The notes below the pieces were generated by a model that was not told the origin of the DNA, made no database searches, and was given only the letters and a program-made list of their open reading frames with translations. Below are positions 1 through 13,722 of a stretch of DNA of 64,000 bases, piece by piece (position 1 is the first letter of the stretch; each line of letters begins with the position of its first letter). Source of the stretch: Pyrinomonadaceae bacterium. Lineage in GTDB: Bacteria; Acidobacteriota; Blastocatellia; Pyrinomonadales; Pyrinomonadaceae. Location: assembly GCA_036277115.1 (NCBI GenBank), contig DASUNM010000024.1, positions 1 through 64,000 on the forward strand. The letters run 5' to 3'. Made by a program: the position numbers and the translations under genes.

Positions 1-698
1 TCCCCGGGGACGACACCCCCATCGTCCGCGTCTCGGCGCTCAAGGCCCTCGAAGGCGACGCCGATGCGGCCCAGGGCGTGCTCGCGCTGATGGACGCCGT
101 CGACTCGTTCGTCCCCGAGCCGGAGCGGGATCTGGACAAGCCGTTCCTCATGCCGATCGAGGACGTGTTCTCGATCACCGGTCGCGGCACCGTCGTCACC
201 GGCAAGGTGGAGCAGGGTGTGATCCACACCGGCGACGAGATCGAGATCGTCGGGATCCGTCCCACCCAGAAGACCACCTGCACCGGCGTCGAGATGTTCC
301 GCAAGCTCCTCGACCAGGGCGAGGCCGGCGACAACGTCGGGCTGCTGCTGCGCGGTATCGACCGCAAGGACATCGAGCGCGGGCAGGTAATAGCGAAGCC
401 CGGGTCGATCACACCGCACACGAAGTTCAAGGCGGAGGCGTATGTGCTGACGAAGGAAGAAGGCGGACGCCATACACCATTCTTCACGGGCTATCGGCCG
501 CAGTTCTACTTTAGAACTACCGATGTTACTGGCGTCGCACATCTGCCGGAAGGGGTCGAAATGGTGATGCCCGGGGACAACATTCAGATGGACATCGAGC
601 TGATTGCGCCGATTGCCATGGAGAAAGGCCTGCGCTTCGCGATTCGTGAAGGCGGCCGCACCGTCGGCGCCGGCACCGTCGCTGAAGTTGTGGAATAG
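1..698 (+). CDS. tuf: Elongation factor Tu, 3' part (5' end outside window)
   Basis: EF-Tu delivers aminoacyl-tRNA to the ribosome as a GTP complex. The reading frame is open from base 3 and ends with TAG at 696-698. The visible part covers the end of the G domain ([18 protein letters not shown]) and domains 2 and 3, with family signatures such as [46 protein letters not shown] and MVMPGDN. The G1-G4 nucleotide motifs lie outside the window. Codon use changes abruptly near base 385: upstream almost every third position is G or C, while downstream A- and T-ending codons become common (GTA ATA, ACA, TAT, AGA, ACT), as in the neighbouring genes. The first third may therefore come from another genome (assembly chimera) or a recombination tract. 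It is followed by rpmG, tRNA-Trp and secE, a common bacterial order. Confidence 0.95.
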   Translation, partial: PGDDTPIVRVSALKALEGDADAAQGVLALMDAVDSFVPEPERDLDKPFLMPIEDVFSITGRGTVVTGKVEQGVIHTGDEIEIVGIRPTQKTTCTGVEMFRKLLDQGEAGDNVGLLLRGIDRKDIERGQVIAKPGSITPHTKFKAEAYVLTKEEGGRHTPFFTGYRPQFYFRTTDVTGVAHLPEGVEMVMPGDNIQMDIELIAPIAMEKGLRFAIREGGRTVGAGTVAEVVE

Positions 699-797
699 GT
701 CGCATAAGTCCCATAGGTCTCATGAGGCCCATATGGCCGACCGACACATAAAGACCTTTAGGTCCGAGGAAGAAGAACGAGTTAAAGGATTTTAGCT
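699..797. repeat. Intergenic repeat of CCCATA/TGGG type
   Basis: The tuf-rpmG gap carries short alternating units (AGTCCCATAGG, TCTCATGAGGCCCATATGG). They resemble the longer array between rpoB and rpoC (9313-9383), where CCCAT and ATGGGAC units alternate. The last bases supply the AAAGGA ribosome binding site of rpmG. Confidence 0.45.
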
Positions 798-950
798 ATG
801 CCGCGTGACAATGTTGTGTTGCAGTGCGCCGATTGCAAAAGCCGCAATTACGTAACGACCAAGAACAAGAAGACAACGACTGAGCGTTTGGAGTTCAGTA
901 AGTTCTGCCGCCGTTGCCGCAAGCACACATCGCACAAGGAAACCAAGTAA
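798..950 (+). CDS. rpmG: 50S ribosomal protein L33 (zinc-binding form)
   Basis: This 50-residue protein of the large ribosomal subunit begins [18 protein letters not shown] and ends [14 protein letters not shown]. Length and basic composition fit bacterial L33. Two CxxC pairs (C10/C13 and C37/C40) are intact, so this is the C+ form that binds zinc. The ATG at 798 follows AAAGGA at 785-790 with normal spacing. The gene sits between tuf and tRNA-Trp/secE, a widespread arrangement. Confidence 0.93.
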   Translation: MPRDNVVLQCADCKSRNYVTTKNKKTTTERLEFSKFCRRCRKHTSHKETK

Positions 951-1019
951 GGCGCCGGGTTCAGGCGCCGGGTGCCGGAAACAGCCGAAATCTGACACCC
1001 GACTACTGACACCCGTTGC
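951..1019. repeat. Short GCGCCGGGT / ACACCCG repeat upstream of tRNA-Trp
   Basis: The rpmG-tRNA gap repeats GGCGCCGGGT twice and then TGACACCCG twice in the opposite sense, so the two halves can partly pair. It is either a degenerate dispersed repeat or a weak transcript-processing hairpin before the tRNA. Confidence 0.35.
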
Positions 1020-1095
1020 AGGGGTATAGTGTCAACGGTTAGCACGTCGGTCTCCAAAACCGAAAGTCCGGGTTCGAATCCTGGTACCCCTGCCA
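1020..1095 (+). tRNA. trnW: tRNA-Trp (anticodon CCA)
   Basis: A 76-nt cloverleaf can be folded by eye. The acceptor stem is AGGGGTA (1020-1026) pairing with TACCCCT (1085-1091), followed by discriminator G and an encoded CCA tail (1093-1095). The anticodon stem-loop CGGT-CTCCAAA-ACCG places CCA at positions 34-36, which reads UGG. The T-arm holds GGTTCGAATCC. Trp tRNA between rpmG and secE is a common bacterial arrangement. Confidence 0.97.
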
Positions 1096-1127
1096 GACAC
1101 CGGTAAAAAGTTTGAGTAAGGAGAGCA

Positions 1128-1502
1128 GTGGCGACACGGAAAGAGGACGACGACGAAATGGGGATGGCCGAGCCGCCGCCGGCGCGCGACACCTCCGTCG
1201 AAAAACCGATCGGTACTCCACGCCCGCGCGCAGCCGCATTTGGCGAGGGCGCTGAAGGACGAGCGGTACGACGCGAGCGTGGACTCGCCGGCCCGCGCAC
1301 GGGTTTCTTCCAGCGGACGTCTCAATTCCTCCGCGACACCCGCGCCGAAATGCGTCGCGTTTCGTGGCCGACGCTGGTGATGGTGCGGAACACGACGTTG
1401 ATCACCCTGGTTGCTGTGGTCTTCTTCGCGATTTATCTGTTTGCGGTCGACCGCATCTGGACATTTCTGATTGATAACCTGCGCAAGTCGCTGGGAGGCT
1501 GA
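1128..1502 (+). CDS. secE: Protein translocase subunit SecE
   Basis: SecE clamps SecY in the SecYEG inner-membrane channel. This 124-residue copy has a long charged and Pro/Ala-rich N-terminal extension (about residues 1-55) before the conserved SecE core: [16 protein letters not shown], then one membrane segment (about 88-108, [20 protein letters not shown]). The RRVSWPT motif is the family hallmark. The start is GTG at 1128, preceded by TAAGGAGAG. It lies directly upstream of nusG, the usual partner. Confidence 0.93.
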   Translation: MATRKEDDDEMGMAEPPPARDTSVEKPIGTPRPRAAAFGEGAEGRAVRRERGLAGPRTGFFQRTSQFLRDTRAEMRRVSWPTLVMVRNTTLITLVAVVFFAIYLFAVDRIWTFLIDNLRKSLGG

Positions 1503-1512
1503 AAACGATCTT

Positions 1513-2073
1513 ATGAAGCAGTGGTTCATTCTTCATACGTATTCCGGGCACGAGAAGAAGGTTTGCGAAAGCCTGAAAGCTCGTGTGGCGGGCACGCCTC
1601 TGGAAGCCGCGATTAGTGAAGTGCTGGTTCCGACGGAAACCGTCGTCGAGATGCGCGGCAACAAACGGATTGAGTCGTCGCGCATGTTCTATCCCGGATA
1701 CGTGCTGATCGAAATCGATTGCGACGATAAGGGCCATATTCCTGACGATGTCTTTCATACGATTCGTTCGACACCGAAGGTGACCGGCTTTGTGGGCGGC
1801 CAACACCCGACACCGCTGACCGCCGAGGAAGTCGATCAAATTGTGAATCAGCAGGCCGCGGCCGCTGAGAAGCCAAAGCCGAAGTTCTCGTACGCGGCGG
1901 GCGAAACAGTGCGCATCAAATCGGGTCCGTTCCAAAGCTTCACCGGCAAGGTTGAGGAAGTTAACGAAGAGAAATCCACTTTGAAGGTGACCGTCACGAT
2001 CTTCGGACGTTCGACGCCGGTTGAGCTTAATTTCCTGGATGTGGAGAAGGTTACCTTTACGGAAGAAGAGTAA
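1513..2073 (+). CDS. nusG: Transcription termination/antitermination protein NusG
   Basis: NusG binds RNA polymerase across the cleft and links it to Rho or to ribosomal S10. The protein is 186 residues. The NGN domain starts [17 protein letters not shown] and contains [11 protein letters not shown] and GFVGG. The KOW domain near the C-terminus is marked by [21 protein letters not shown]. An upstream in-frame ATG exists, but the start at 1513 matches the family N-terminus and clears the secE stop. The stop overlaps the rplK start by one base, implying translational coupling. Confidence 0.95.
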   Translation: MKQWFILHTYSGHEKKVCESLKARVAGTPLEAAISEVLVPTETVVEMRGNKRIESSRMFYPGYVLIEIDCDDKGHIPDDVFHTIRSTPKVTGFVGGQHPTPLTAEEVDQIVNQQAAAAEKPKPKFSYAAGETVRIKSGPFQSFTGKVEEVNEEKSTLKVTVTIFGRSTPVELNFLDVEKVTFTEEE

Positions 2074-2498
2074 TGGCAAAGAAGATTTCAGGTTACATCA
2101 AGTTGCAGGTTCCGGCCGGTAAAGCTAATCCGGCGCCCCCGATTGGCCCGGCGTTGGGCCAGCACGGCGTGAACATCATGGAATTCTGCAAGGCTTTCAA
2201 CGCAAAGACCGCGCAGATGGATCCGGACATGAAGATTCCGGTCGTGATTACGGTCTACGCCGATCGCTCGTTCACCTTTGAGACCAAGACGCCGCCGGCA
2301 GCCGATCTGCTGAAGAAGGCCGCGGGTATATCAAAAGGCGCCGGCAATCCGAAGAAGGAAAAAGTCGGAAAGATTTCGCGGGCGAAAATTGAAGAGATCG
2401 CGAAAACGAAAATGCCCGATCTGAACACGACGAACCTCGAGAGTGCGATTCGCACGATCGAAGGGACGGCCCGGCAGATGGGACTGACGGTGGAATAA
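2073..2498 (+). CDS. rplK: 50S ribosomal protein L11
   Basis: L11 binds the GTPase-associated centre of 23S rRNA and is needed for stringent-response signalling. The 141-residue length is normal. The N-terminal domain has [19 protein letters not shown] and [19 protein letters not shown]; the C-terminal RNA-binding domain has [19 protein letters not shown]. The ATG overlaps the nusG stop (TAATG). Confidence 0.97.
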   Translation: MAKKISGYIKLQVPAGKANPAPPIGPALGQHGVNIMEFCKAFNAKTAQMDPDMKIPVVITVYADRSFTFETKTPPAADLLKKAAGISKGAGNPKKEKVGKISRAKIEEIAKTKMPDLNTTNLESAIRTIEGTARQMGLTVE

Positions 2499-2500
2499 TT

Positions 2501-2620
2501 TCGAATTGCGAAATTCAAATTGCGAATTTCGCGGTTGAAGTCTAGAGAGGGAGAAGAAAAAAAGCGCATTTCGAACGCGACTGCAAATTCGCATTTCGCA
2601 ATCCGAAATTCGCAATTCTT
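2501..2620. repeat. Inverted repeat between rplK and rplA
   Basis: Two arms rich in GAATTGCGAA/TTCGCAATT words (about 2501-2531 and 2583-2620) face each other across a 50-nt spacer. The right arm, reverse-complemented, matches the left arm imperfectly over about 30 bases. It forms a large A/T-rich imperfect hairpin inside an essential operon and has no poly-T tail, so it looks like an inserted dispersed palindrome rather than a terminator. Confidence 0.65.
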
Positions 2621-2643
2621 CGTCGGCACCTCGGAGTAAGAAA

Positions 2644-3339
2644 ATGAAAAAGCACGGAAAGAAATATCGCGCCGCCTTAGAGAAGCTCGAAGATGGGCGC
2701 AAGTACAATCTGGAAGACGCGGTCAAGAAGCTGAAAGAGATCGCGTTTGCGAAATTTGACGAGACGGTTGAGCTGACGGTGTGGCTGGGCGTGGACCCCC
2801 GCAAAGCCGATCAGCTGGTGCGCGGGACCATCGTTTTGCCGCACGGTCTCGGTAAAACCAAGACAGTCGTAGTCATTGCGCAGGGCGACAAGATTCGCGA
2901 AGCCGAAGAGGCGGGCGCGGACTTTGTCGGCGGCGAAGACCTGGTAACCAGGATAAAAGGCGGCTGGCTCGAGTTTGACGCCGTGATCGCCACGCCCGAC
3001 ATGATGCGTTTTGTCGGCGGATTGGGAAAGGTGCTCGGCCCGCGCGGTCTGATGCCGAATCCGAAAACCGGCACCGTCACGCCGGACGTGAAGACTGCAA
3101 TCCGGGAAACTAAAGCCGGCAAGGTTGAGTACCGCGTCGACAAGACCGGGGTGATTCATACGGGTGTCGGCAAGGTCTCGTTCGACGAGCACAAGCTGGT
3201 CGAGAACACGCGCGCTTTGATTGACGCCGTGGCGAAGGCGAAACCGTCGACCGCCAAAGGCAAGTACATGAAGAAAGTGAACCTGGCGTCAACCATGAGC
3301 CCGGGCATTCTGCTCGATGAAACCGCGTTCGCGAGATAG
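2644..3339 (+). CDS. rplA: 50S ribosomal protein L1
   Basis: L1 forms the mobile L1 stalk at the ribosomal E site and in many bacteria represses its own operon by binding mRNA. The 231-residue protein has the usual domains, with [20 protein letters not shown] near residue 45, [24 protein letters not shown] and the late segment [10 protein letters not shown]. The ATG at 2644 follows CGGAGTAAG. The L11-L1-L10-L12 order is canonical. Confidence 0.97.
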   Translation: MKKHGKKYRAALEKLEDGRKYNLEDAVKKLKEIAFAKFDETVELTVWLGVDPRKADQLVRGTIVLPHGLGKTKTVVVIAQGDKIREAEEAGADFVGGEDLVTRIKGGWLEFDAVIATPDMMRFVGGLGKVLGPRGLMPNPKTGTVTPDVKTAIRETKAGKVEYRVDKTGVIHTGVGKVSFDEHKLVENTRALIDAVAKAKPSTAKGKYMKKVNLASTMSPGILLDETAFAR

Positions 3340-3349
3340 GAGTTTTGCA

Positions 3350-3883
3350 ATGAAAACAAGGAAACAAAAGCAGGAAGATCTCGACGCGCTGGCTGAACAG
3401 TTTAAGAATGCACACGCGGCGATGCTGGTCAGTTTCAAGAAAATGACCGTGGCCAAGGACCAGGAGCTGCGCCGGCAATTGCGCGAAGCAGGCGTCTCTT
3501 ATTCAGTCGTCAAGAATACTCTGGCGCGCAAGGCAGCAGCCGGAACACCGCTTGAGCCGCTCGCTGATGAATTCAAAGGCGTGACCGGTGTGGCGCTGAG
3601 CACGACTGATCCGGTCAGCTTGTCGAAAGCGATTTCAAAATTTACGAAAGCGAACGCTGAGATTTTCAGTTTCAAAGTCGGCCTTGTCGAAGGAAAGGTC
3701 CTGGAGCTGAAACAGGTCGAAGCAATCGCAAATCTGCCGTCGCGTGAGGAACTCATCTCGAAGATGCTGTTCCTGATCAACGCGCAGGCGCAAAGACTGG
3801 TGACCGTGATTCAGGCGGTGCCGCGCAATCTCGCGGTAGTGATGGATCAGGTGCGTGCCCAGAAAGAAACGCAAGGCGCGTAA
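3350..3883 (+). CDS. rplJ: 50S ribosomal protein L10
   Basis: L10 anchors L7/L12 dimers to the ribosome. The 177-residue protein begins MKTRKQKQEDLDALAEQF and carries the conserved SYSVVKNTLARKAA segment. Its C-terminal helix, which binds L12, ends at residue 177. A longer frame begins inside rplA, but the ATG at 3350 follows AGGAG and matches the family start. It lies 10 bp after rplA. The 268-bp gap before rplL is unusually long and filled with palindromic repeats. Confidence 0.95.
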   Translation: MKTRKQKQEDLDALAEQFKNAHAAMLVSFKKMTVAKDQELRRQLREAGVSYSVVKNTLARKAAAGTPLEPLADEFKGVTGVALSTTDPVSLSKAISKFTKANAEIFSFKVGLVEGKVLELKQVEAIANLPSREELISKMLFLINAQAQRLVTVIQAVPRNLAVVMDQVRAQKETQGA

Positions 3884-3897
3884 GAAGAATTTGGGGA

Positions 3898-3961
3898 GTG
3901 GCACAGACTTCAGTCTGTGATTCCGCAGCGTGTTTCACTCACAGACTAAAGTCTGTGCCGC
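3898..3961. repeat. Dispersed palindrome, CAGACTTCAGTCTG family (copy 1)
   Basis: The left arm GCACAGACTTCAGTCTGTG faces a right arm CACAGACTAAAGTCTGTGC across about 24 bases. Each arm is itself nearly palindromic. A second full copy lies at 25477-25532 and a half copy at 33217-33233, so this is a dispersed family. Here it separates rplJ from rplL. Confidence 0.8.
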
Positions 3962-4074
3962 TTCATTCGAAATTAAGTTGTGGCCGTCGCTAATTGTCAG
4001 TGGACGGCCGGGGAAGGCAAAAATCGCGGCGATGCAGCCGGGATGGATGCCGAAGAAATTCGCAGGCCAGAATT

Positions 4075-4112
4075 GGATCTGAGATCTCAAATCTGAAATC
4101 TCAGATTTCAGG
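4075..4112. repeat. Self-complementary TCTGAGAT/ATCTCAGA repeat
   Basis: The run mixes CTGAGATCTCA, AATCTGAAATCTCAG and ATTTCAG words that pair with one another, giving alternative small hairpins just upstream of the rplL ribosome binding site. It is a different sequence type from the palindrome at 3898-3961. Confidence 0.55.
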
Positions 4113-4151
4113 TGGCTTGCGACAAAGCGATACAGGAGAAGGTAACAAATC

Positions 4152-4535
4152 ATGGCTGACATTCAGGCAATTGTGGATCAAATTAAGGGCTTGACGTTGT
4201 TGGAAGCTTCCGAGCTCGTCAAAGCGATGGAAGAGACGTTTGGCGTTTCCGCGGCAGCGGCGGCGGTGGCCGCAGCACCGGCGGCGGCGGCTGGTGGTGA
4301 GGCTGCGGCTCCGGCTGAGGAGAAGACCGAGTTTGACGTCGTCCTCCAGGCGATCGGTGGCAACAAGATCAACGTCATCAAGGTTGTTCGCGAAGTCACT
4401 GCGCTCGGCTTGAAGGAAGCGAAAGACCTCGTGGAAGCTGCCCCCAAGGCCGTCAAGGAAGGCGTGTCCAAGGAAGAAGCTGAAACGATCAAGACCAAGC
4501 TGACCGAAGCGGGCGCTACCGTTGAAGTGAAGTAA
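4152..4535 (+). CDS. rplL: 50S ribosomal protein L7/L12
   Basis: This stalk protein recruits the translational GTPases. It has 127 residues: an N-terminal dimerisation domain ([20 protein letters not shown]), an Ala-rich hinge (about residues 37-57) and the conserved C-terminal domain with [20 protein letters not shown] and [14 protein letters not shown]. The ATG at 4152 follows CAGGAGAAGG. It is followed by a 314-bp gap before rpoB that holds an inverted repeat and a GC-rich hairpin. Confidence 0.97.
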   Translation: MADIQAIVDQIKGLTLLEASELVKAMEETFGVSAAAAAVAAAPAAAAGGEAAAPAEEKTEFDVVLQAIGGNKINVIKVVREVTALGLKEAKDLVEAAPKAVKEGVSKEEAETIKTKLTEAGATVEVK

Positions 4536-4541
4536 GAAAAG

Positions 4542-4640
4542 AAGGCCTTTGGGCTTTGGACTTTGGTCTTCGTCGCTACGAGGCGGCGACGTCCAAATCC
4601 ACACCAAAGACATAAGATCAAAGGCCAAAGACCAAGCCTT
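4542..4640. repeat. Inverted repeat of CTTTGG/CCAAAG type after rplL
   Basis: The left arm (4542-4569: AAGGCCTTTGGG, CTTTGGACTTTGGTCTT) and right arm (4618-4640: AAAGGCCAAAGACCAAGCC) are complementary over most of their length, with about 48 bases between them. The remainder of the 314-bp rplL-rpoB gap shows only the hairpin at 4745-4773 and the rpoB ribosome binding site. Confidence 0.6.
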
Positions 4641-4744
4641 TAGCTTGACCTTTGGTCACTGGGCGGCTAACGTAGTGGAGTATTGAGGGGCTGGCGTTAC
4701 TCCCGAAAAACTTTAACGAATGCAAGCGCGTTTCACTTTTTGAA

Positions 4745-4773
4745 GCGGCCGGGCAATTGTGCGTCCCGGCCGC
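4745..4773 (+). promoter_or_regulatory. GC-rich hairpin in the rpoB leader
   Basis: A perfect 9-bp stem (GCGGCCGGG at 4745-4753, CCCGGCCGC at 4765-4773) encloses an 11-nt loop. No T-run follows, so it is not a standard intrinsic terminator. Other bacteria have an attenuator or RNase III site between rplL and rpoB that sets polymerase levels relative to ribosomal proteins; this hairpin sits in the right place. Its function is inferred. Confidence 0.45.
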
Positions 4774-4849
4774 GATTACGTGTCTTTGCACGTAAGTAAG
4801 CGCGCGACCTCAACTTGCAATTCGTCGCACATCGACATCAGGAGCATTC

Positions 4850-7800
4850 ATGTCTGCAAATCTTCTCGAAGCAACGAACACGGGATTGGGACGACGTACG
4901 AGTCAGGCGCCGGAGCGGCAGGACTTTTCCAAGATCAAGACGGCGGTGCCAATCCCCAACTTGATTGAAATTCAGCGCGATTCGTATAACCGGTTTCTGC
5001 AAATGGACCTGCTGCCGGAAGAGCGAATCAACACGGGTCTTCAATCGGTGTTCCAGTCGGTATTTCCGATTTCTGATTTCCGCGAAACCGCGACGTTGGA
5101 TTTCGTTGAGTATCAAATCGGCAACTGGCAGTGTAAGTGCGGCAACCTTGAAGGTCTCCAGTACCTGCGGGCCGCCTGTAAGAGCTGCGCGGCGAAGATC
5201 AAAGTGGATCCGTTGCGCCCGGGCGAGACTCTCTGTCACGTCTGCGGCACCTTTAATTCGGTGCGTCCGGAACTGTGCCCGAACTGCGGCGAGCCGGTCG
5301 GCCTGAAGCACAAGCACGATCAGCAGGAGTGTCAGGAGCGCGGCATGAGTTACAGCGTGCCCCTGAAGGTCAAGATTCGCCTCACCGTTTACGACAAAGA
5401 TCCGGATACCGGCATCAAGTCGATCCGCGACATCAAGGAAGAGGAAGTCTTCTTTGGCGAAATTCCTTTGATGACCGACAACGGCACGTTCATCATCAAC
5501 GGAACCGAACGCGTTATCGTTTCGCAGTTGCATCGCAGCCCCGGCGTTTTCTTCAAACGCGGCGCGATGTTCATCGCCAAGATCATTCCGTACCGCGGTT
5601 CGTGGGTCGAGTTCGAATACGATCAGAAAAACCTGCTGTACGTGCGCGTCGGCAAGCGCAAGTTCCTGGCGACCATTTTCCTGCGGGCGTTGGGCGTGTG
5701 GCTGAGCGACGCGTTTAAGAAGAGAGCCTTCGGCGACTCGCTGTTGGAAGACCTGGTCAAAAACGCCACGTACTCAGACGAAGACCTGCTGCGCGCGTTC
5801 TACGTGGTGGACGAAGTGCGCGTCGAAGATGGCCGTCTGATGGTGCAGGTGCCCGAAAGCGGCCGCACGAATCTCGTCGGCATGAAGGTTGATTTCGAGA
5901 TCAAAGGCCGCGGCGGTGATGCGGTGGTGCGCAAAGGCAAGGAAGTCACGCGCACTTCGCTCGAGGGTCTGCGCAAAGCCAACATCGGCGAAGTTGAAAT
6001 CGATCCCCAGCAGTTCGAAGGCGCCTACGCTGCCGCCGACATCGTCAACACCGACACCGGCGAAGTCGTGGTCGAAGCCAACAACGAAATCACGGCCACC
6101 AAGCTCCAGGAAATAATCGAGGCCGGCGTGCAAAGCTTCCCAATCTTATTCCCGGAACGCGATGACGTGGGCGTGGTGGTTTCGCAAACGTTGAAGAAGG
6201 ACACCATCACCAAGCCGGTCGATGCGCTGCTCGAGATTTACCGCAAGATGCGTCCCGGCGATCCGCCGACGGTTCAGACTGCTTACCGCCTGCTTGAAGG
6301 CATGTTCTTCGATCCGCGGAAGTTCGACTTTTCGCGCGTGGGCCGGCTCAAGTTCAACATTAAGATGGGCAAGCCCGAGCGGGATCGGATTGAGGATCCG
6401 TTGCTTCAGGCGGGCGACTTCTTCGAGGTGGTGCAGTACGTCCTGAAGATGCGCCGCAATCCCGTCGATGACGAGAAGCGACCGATCTATCAGGCGGACG
6501 ACATCGATCACCTGGGCAATCGGCGTGTGCGCGCGGTCGGCGAGCTGCTGGAAAATCAGTTCCGCATCGGCCTGGAACGCATGGAGCGCGCGATCAAGGA
6601 AAAGATGTCGATCCATCAGGAAATGCAGACGACGATGCCGCGCGACCTGATCAACGCGAAGCCGGTCACGGCCGCGGTGCGCGAGTTCTTTGGCTCGTCG
6701 CAGTTGTCGCAGTTCATGGATCAGACGAATCCGCTTTCAGAAATTACTCACAAGCGGCGTTTGTCCGCGCTTGGACCGGGCGGTCTGAGTCGTGAGCGCG
6801 CGGGATTCGAAGTGCGCGACGTGCACCCGACCCACTATGGCCGCATCTGTCCAATTGAGACGCCTGAAGGTCCGAACATCGGTCTGATTTCGTCTCTGTC
6901 ATGCTATGCGCGCATCAACGAGTTCGGCTTTATCGAATCGCCGTATCGGCGAGTCGTCAACGGCGTGGTGACTGAGTTTGTGCGCGTGAGAAACGGCGGC
7001 GACACCAAGTTCAAGCCGAATGATCACGTGTCGCAGGAAGATGTTGAGAAAGCCAACAAGCGTGTCGGCGCGGACGGTAAAGCGAGTTACGAACCCTATC
7101 CGTTCTATCTGACGGCATGGGAAGAGGACAAGCACGTCGTCGGCCAGGCCAACATCGAGCTGGACGAGAACGGTTACATCGTTAACGAGCGCAACGCCGC
7201 GCGAAAAGCCGGCGAGTTCATTCTCGCGCATCGCGATGAGATCGAATTTGTTGACGTGTCGCCGAAGCAGCTTGTTTCGGTGGCTGCGTCGCTGATTCCG
7301 TTTCTCGAAAACGATGACGCGAACCGCGCCTTGATGGGTTCGAACATGCAACGCCAGTCGGTTCCTTTGCTGCGCGCTGAAGCGCCTTACATCGGCACAG
7401 GCATGGAGAGTGTGACCGCGCGAGATTCCGGCGCGGTCGTGATCGCGCGCCGGGACGGCGTGGTCGATTACACCGACTCAGAACGCATCATCGTCAAAGC
7501 GGATCACAATGTGGACGGCACGATTTCGCGCGAAGTGACCGCGGACATCTACACGCTGATCAAGTTCAAGCGTTCGAACCAGAATACCTGTATCAACCAG
7601 CGGCCGATCGTTCACGTTGGCGAGCGCGTCGCCAAAGGCCAGGTCATCGCGGACGGGCCTTGCACGGATCGCGGCGAATTGGCCCTGGGCCGGAACATTC
7701 TGGTCGCGTTCATGCCCTGGCGCGGCTACAACTTCGAAGACGCGATTCTGGTTTCTGAGCGGCTGGTGAAAGAGGACTACTACACCTCGATTCACATTGA

Positions 7801-9310
7801 AGAGCTGGAAATTGAAGCGCGCGATACGAAGCTGGGACCGGAAGAAATCACGCGCGACATTCCGAACGTCGGCGAGAACATGCTGCGCGATCTGGACGAG
7901 AGCGGCATCATCCGCATCGGCGCCCAGGTCAAACCGGGTTCAATCCTCGTCGGTAAAGTCACGCCGAAGGGCGAGACGCAGCTGACGGCGGAAGAGAAAC
8001 TGCTGCGTGCGATCTTTGGTGAGAAGGCGGCGGACGTGAAAGACGCGTCGCTCGTGTCGCCTCCGGGCATCGACGGCACCGTCGTCGATGTTCAGGTGTT
8101 CACGCGCAAGGGCCAGGAAAAAGATCCGCGCTCGCTGGCCATTGAAACTACCGAAGAAGAACGCCTGCGACGCGACCTTGAAGACGAAATCCGCATCCTG
8201 CACGAGCAGCGCAACGAACGCATTTACGAGTTGTTCGAAGGGCGCAAACTTTCGGCCGACCTCACCGATCATCGTGAAGTCGTCATTCCGAAGGGCGAGA
8301 CGATTACGCGCGAAATGCTGGGAAGCATTGAGGCGAAGGTTCTGCGCAAGGCGCAAATCGCCGGTTCGCGTGTGGACGCTGCGACTGAGGTCAAATCCTA
8401 CGAAGATCGCACTGAGCGGCAGGTCAAGATTCTCTCGGACATCTACGAAGAGAAGATTGCGAAGCTGCGCCAGGGGGACGAGCTTTCACCGGGTGTTATC
8501 AAAATGGTGAAGGTGTTCATCGCCATGAAGCGCAAGCTTTCGGTCGGCGACAAGATGGCCGGCCGCCACGGAAACAAGGGCGTGATCGCGCGCATTCTGC
8601 CGGAAGAGGACATGCCTTACCTGCCGGACGGAACCCCGGTCGAGATCGTTCTGAATCCGCTGGGCGTGCCGTCGCGCATGAACGTCGGTCAGATTCTCGA
8701 GACGCACCTGGGCTGGGCCGCCCGCGTGCTCGGTCTGCATTTCGCGACGCCGGTGTTCGACGGGGCGACTGAAAAGGAAATCAAGCAGAAGCTTGCCGAA
8801 GCCGGCGCGCGTGCTGCTGAACTGGGCCTGCCTGAGATTGTCAGCTCTTCCGGCAAGGCGGTGTTATACGACGGACTGACGGGTGATGCGTTCGAGCAGA
8901 AGGTGACCGTCGGTTACATATACATGCTCAAGCTGTCGCACCTCGTGGACGACAAGATCCACGCGCGGTCGATCGGGCCGTACTCGCTGATCACGCAGCA
9001 GCCACTCGGCGGCAAGGCGCAATTCGGCGGACAGCGCTTCGGCGAAATGGAAGTGTGGGCGCTGGAAGCATACGGCGCGGCGCACATTCTTCAGGAATTG
9101 CTGACGGCGAAGTCTGATGACGTCGCCGGACGCTCGAAGATTTATGAGGCGATCGTCAAAGGCGAAGCGGATTTCGATCCAGGTTTGCCGGAAAGCTTCA
9201 ACGTGCTCGTGCGTGAACTGCAGTCGCTTTGCCTCGACGTCGAGCTGGTGAAGAAAGACGGCACGCCGGACGACACGATTGCTGAACCACTGATTACGAG
9301 CGGTATATAG
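4850..9310 (+). CDS. rpoB: DNA-directed RNA polymerase subunit beta, with N-terminal zinc-ribbon insertion
   Basis: This is the catalytic beta subunit (1486 residues) of RNA polymerase. Family blocks are intact: [21 protein letters not shown], the rifampicin region starting [11 protein letters not shown] at about residue 615 (with the wild-type D, H and S residues), [15 protein letters not shown], and [16 protein letters not shown] near the C-terminus. An unusual insertion at about residues 91-152 (bases 5120-5305) lies between VEYQIG and [13 protein letters not shown]. It contains eight cysteines: C95xC97, C110xxC113, C129xxC132 and C143xxC146, the pattern of two zinc ribbons. E. coli RpoB has nothing comparable there. 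The ATG at 4850 follows AGGAG. Confidence 0.97.
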   Translation: MSANLLEATNTGLGRRTSQAPERQDFSKIKTAVPIPNLIEIQRDSYNRFLQMDLLPEERINTGLQSVFQSVFPISDFRETATLDFVEYQIGNWQCKCGNLEGLQYLRAACKSCAAKIKVDPLRPGETLCHVCGTFNSVRPELCPNCGEPVGLKHKHDQQECQERGMSYSVPLKVKIRLTVYDKDPDTGIKSIRDIKEEEVFFGEIPLMTDNGTFIINGTERVIVSQLHRSPGVFFKRGAMFIAKIIPYRGSWVEFEYDQKNLLYVRVGKRKFLATIFLRALGVWLSDAFKKRAFGDSLLEDLVKNATYSDEDLLRAFYVVDEVRVEDGRLMVQVPESGRTNLVGMKVDFEIKGRGGDAVVRKGKEVTRTSLEGLRKANIGEVEIDPQQFEGAYAAADIVNTDTGEVVVEANNEITATKLQEIIEAGVQSFPILFPERDDVGVVVSQTLKKDTITKPVDALLEIYRKMRPGDPPTVQTAYRLLEGMFFDPRKFDFSRVGRLKFNIKMGKPERDRIEDPLLQAGDFFEVVQYVLKMRRNPVDDEKRPIYQADDIDHLGNRRVRAVGELLENQFRIGLERMERAIKEKMSIHQEMQTTMPRDLINAKPVTAAVREFFGSSQLSQFMDQTNPLSEITHKRRLSALGPGGLSRERAGFEVRDVHPTHYGRICPIETPEGPNIGLISSLSCYARINEFGFIESPYRRVVNGVVTEFVRVRNGGDTKFKPNDHVSQEDVEKANKRVGADGKASYEPYPFYLTAWEEDKHVVGQANIELDENGYIVNERNAARKAGEFILAHRDEIEFVDVSPKQLVSVAASLIPFLENDDANRALMGSNMQRQSVPLLRAEAPYIGTGMESVTARDSGAVVIARRDGVVDYTDSERIIVKADHNVDGTISREVTADIYTLIKFKRSNQNTCINQRPIVHVGERVAKGQVIADGPCTDRGELALGRNILVAFMPWRGYNFEDAILVSERLVKEDYYTSIHIEELEIEARDTKLGPEEITRDIPNVGENMLRDLDESGIIRIGAQVKPGSILVGKVTPKGETQLTAEEKLLRAIFGEKAADVKDASLVSPPGIDGTVVDVQVFTRKGQEKDPRSLAIETTEEERLRRDLEDEIRILHEQRNERIYELFEGRKLSADLTDHREVVIPKGETITREMLGSIEAKVLRKAQIAGSRVDAATEVKSYEDRTERQVKILSDIYEEKIAKLRQGDELSPGVIKMVKVFIAMKRKLSVGDKMAGRHGNKGVIARILPEEDMPYLPDGTPVEIVLNPLGVPSRMNVGQILETHLGWAARVLGLHFATPVFDGATEKEIKQKLAEAGARAAELGLPEIVSSSGKAVLYDGLTGDAFEQKVTVGYIYMLKLSHLVDDKIHARSIGPYSLITQQPLGGKAQFGGQRFGEMEVWALEAYGAAHILQELLTAKSDDVAGRSKIYEAIVKGEADFDPGLPESFNVLVRELQSLCLDVELVKKDGTPDDTIAEPLITSGI

Positions 9311-9312
9311 AT

Positions 9313-9383
9313 CCTATACGTCCCATCTGTCTCATGGGTCCCATGGGACAGATATGACCAATGGGACAAATGGGACCCATAAA
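9313..9383. repeat. CCCAT/ATGGGAC repeat array between rpoB and rpoC
   Basis: The rpoB-rpoC gap is filled by alternating units such as GTCCCATCTGTCTCATGGG, TCCCATGGGACAGAT and AATGGGACAAATGGGACCC, which fold back on each other. A shorter relative occupies the tuf-rpmG gap. The rpoC ribosome binding site (GGGAGAAA) follows immediately. Confidence 0.6.
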
Positions 9384-9394
9384 CGGGAGAAAAG

Positions 9395-13642
<4,248 letters not shown>

Positions 13643-13653
13643 GCTGGCAATTT

Positions 13654-13680
13654 GTCAGAACCGCTGCGTTAGCGGGCGGG
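13654..13680. repeat. Single arm of the CTGCGGTAGCGGG repeat family
   Basis: GTCAGAACC followed by GCTGCGTTAGCGGGCGGG just after rpoC is a variant of the arm found as an inverted pair at 18671-18760 and again at 37090-37117. Here only one arm is present, directly before the rpoC terminator. Confidence 0.55.
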
Positions 13681-13687
13681 TAAATTC

Positions 13688-13722
13688 AAACCGGCGTGGC
13701 TGAGAAGCCCCGCCGGTTTTTT
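13688..13722 (+). terminator. Intrinsic terminator of the rpoBC operon
   Basis: The stem AAACCGGCG (13688-13696) pairs with CGCCGGTTT (13711-13719). An inner GGC/GCC pair shortens the loop, and the hairpin runs into a T-rich tract (TTTTTTC). This is the clear end of the ribosomal-protein/RNA-polymerase transcript. A near copy of the stem terminates the small gene at 14446-14613. Confidence 0.9.

Noticed and set aside
848..1300. Minus-strand frame covering the tRNA gene
   Set aside because: It contains the VPGFEPGLSV-type peptide that arises when a tRNA T-arm is translated in antisense; the tRNA and secE explain the region.
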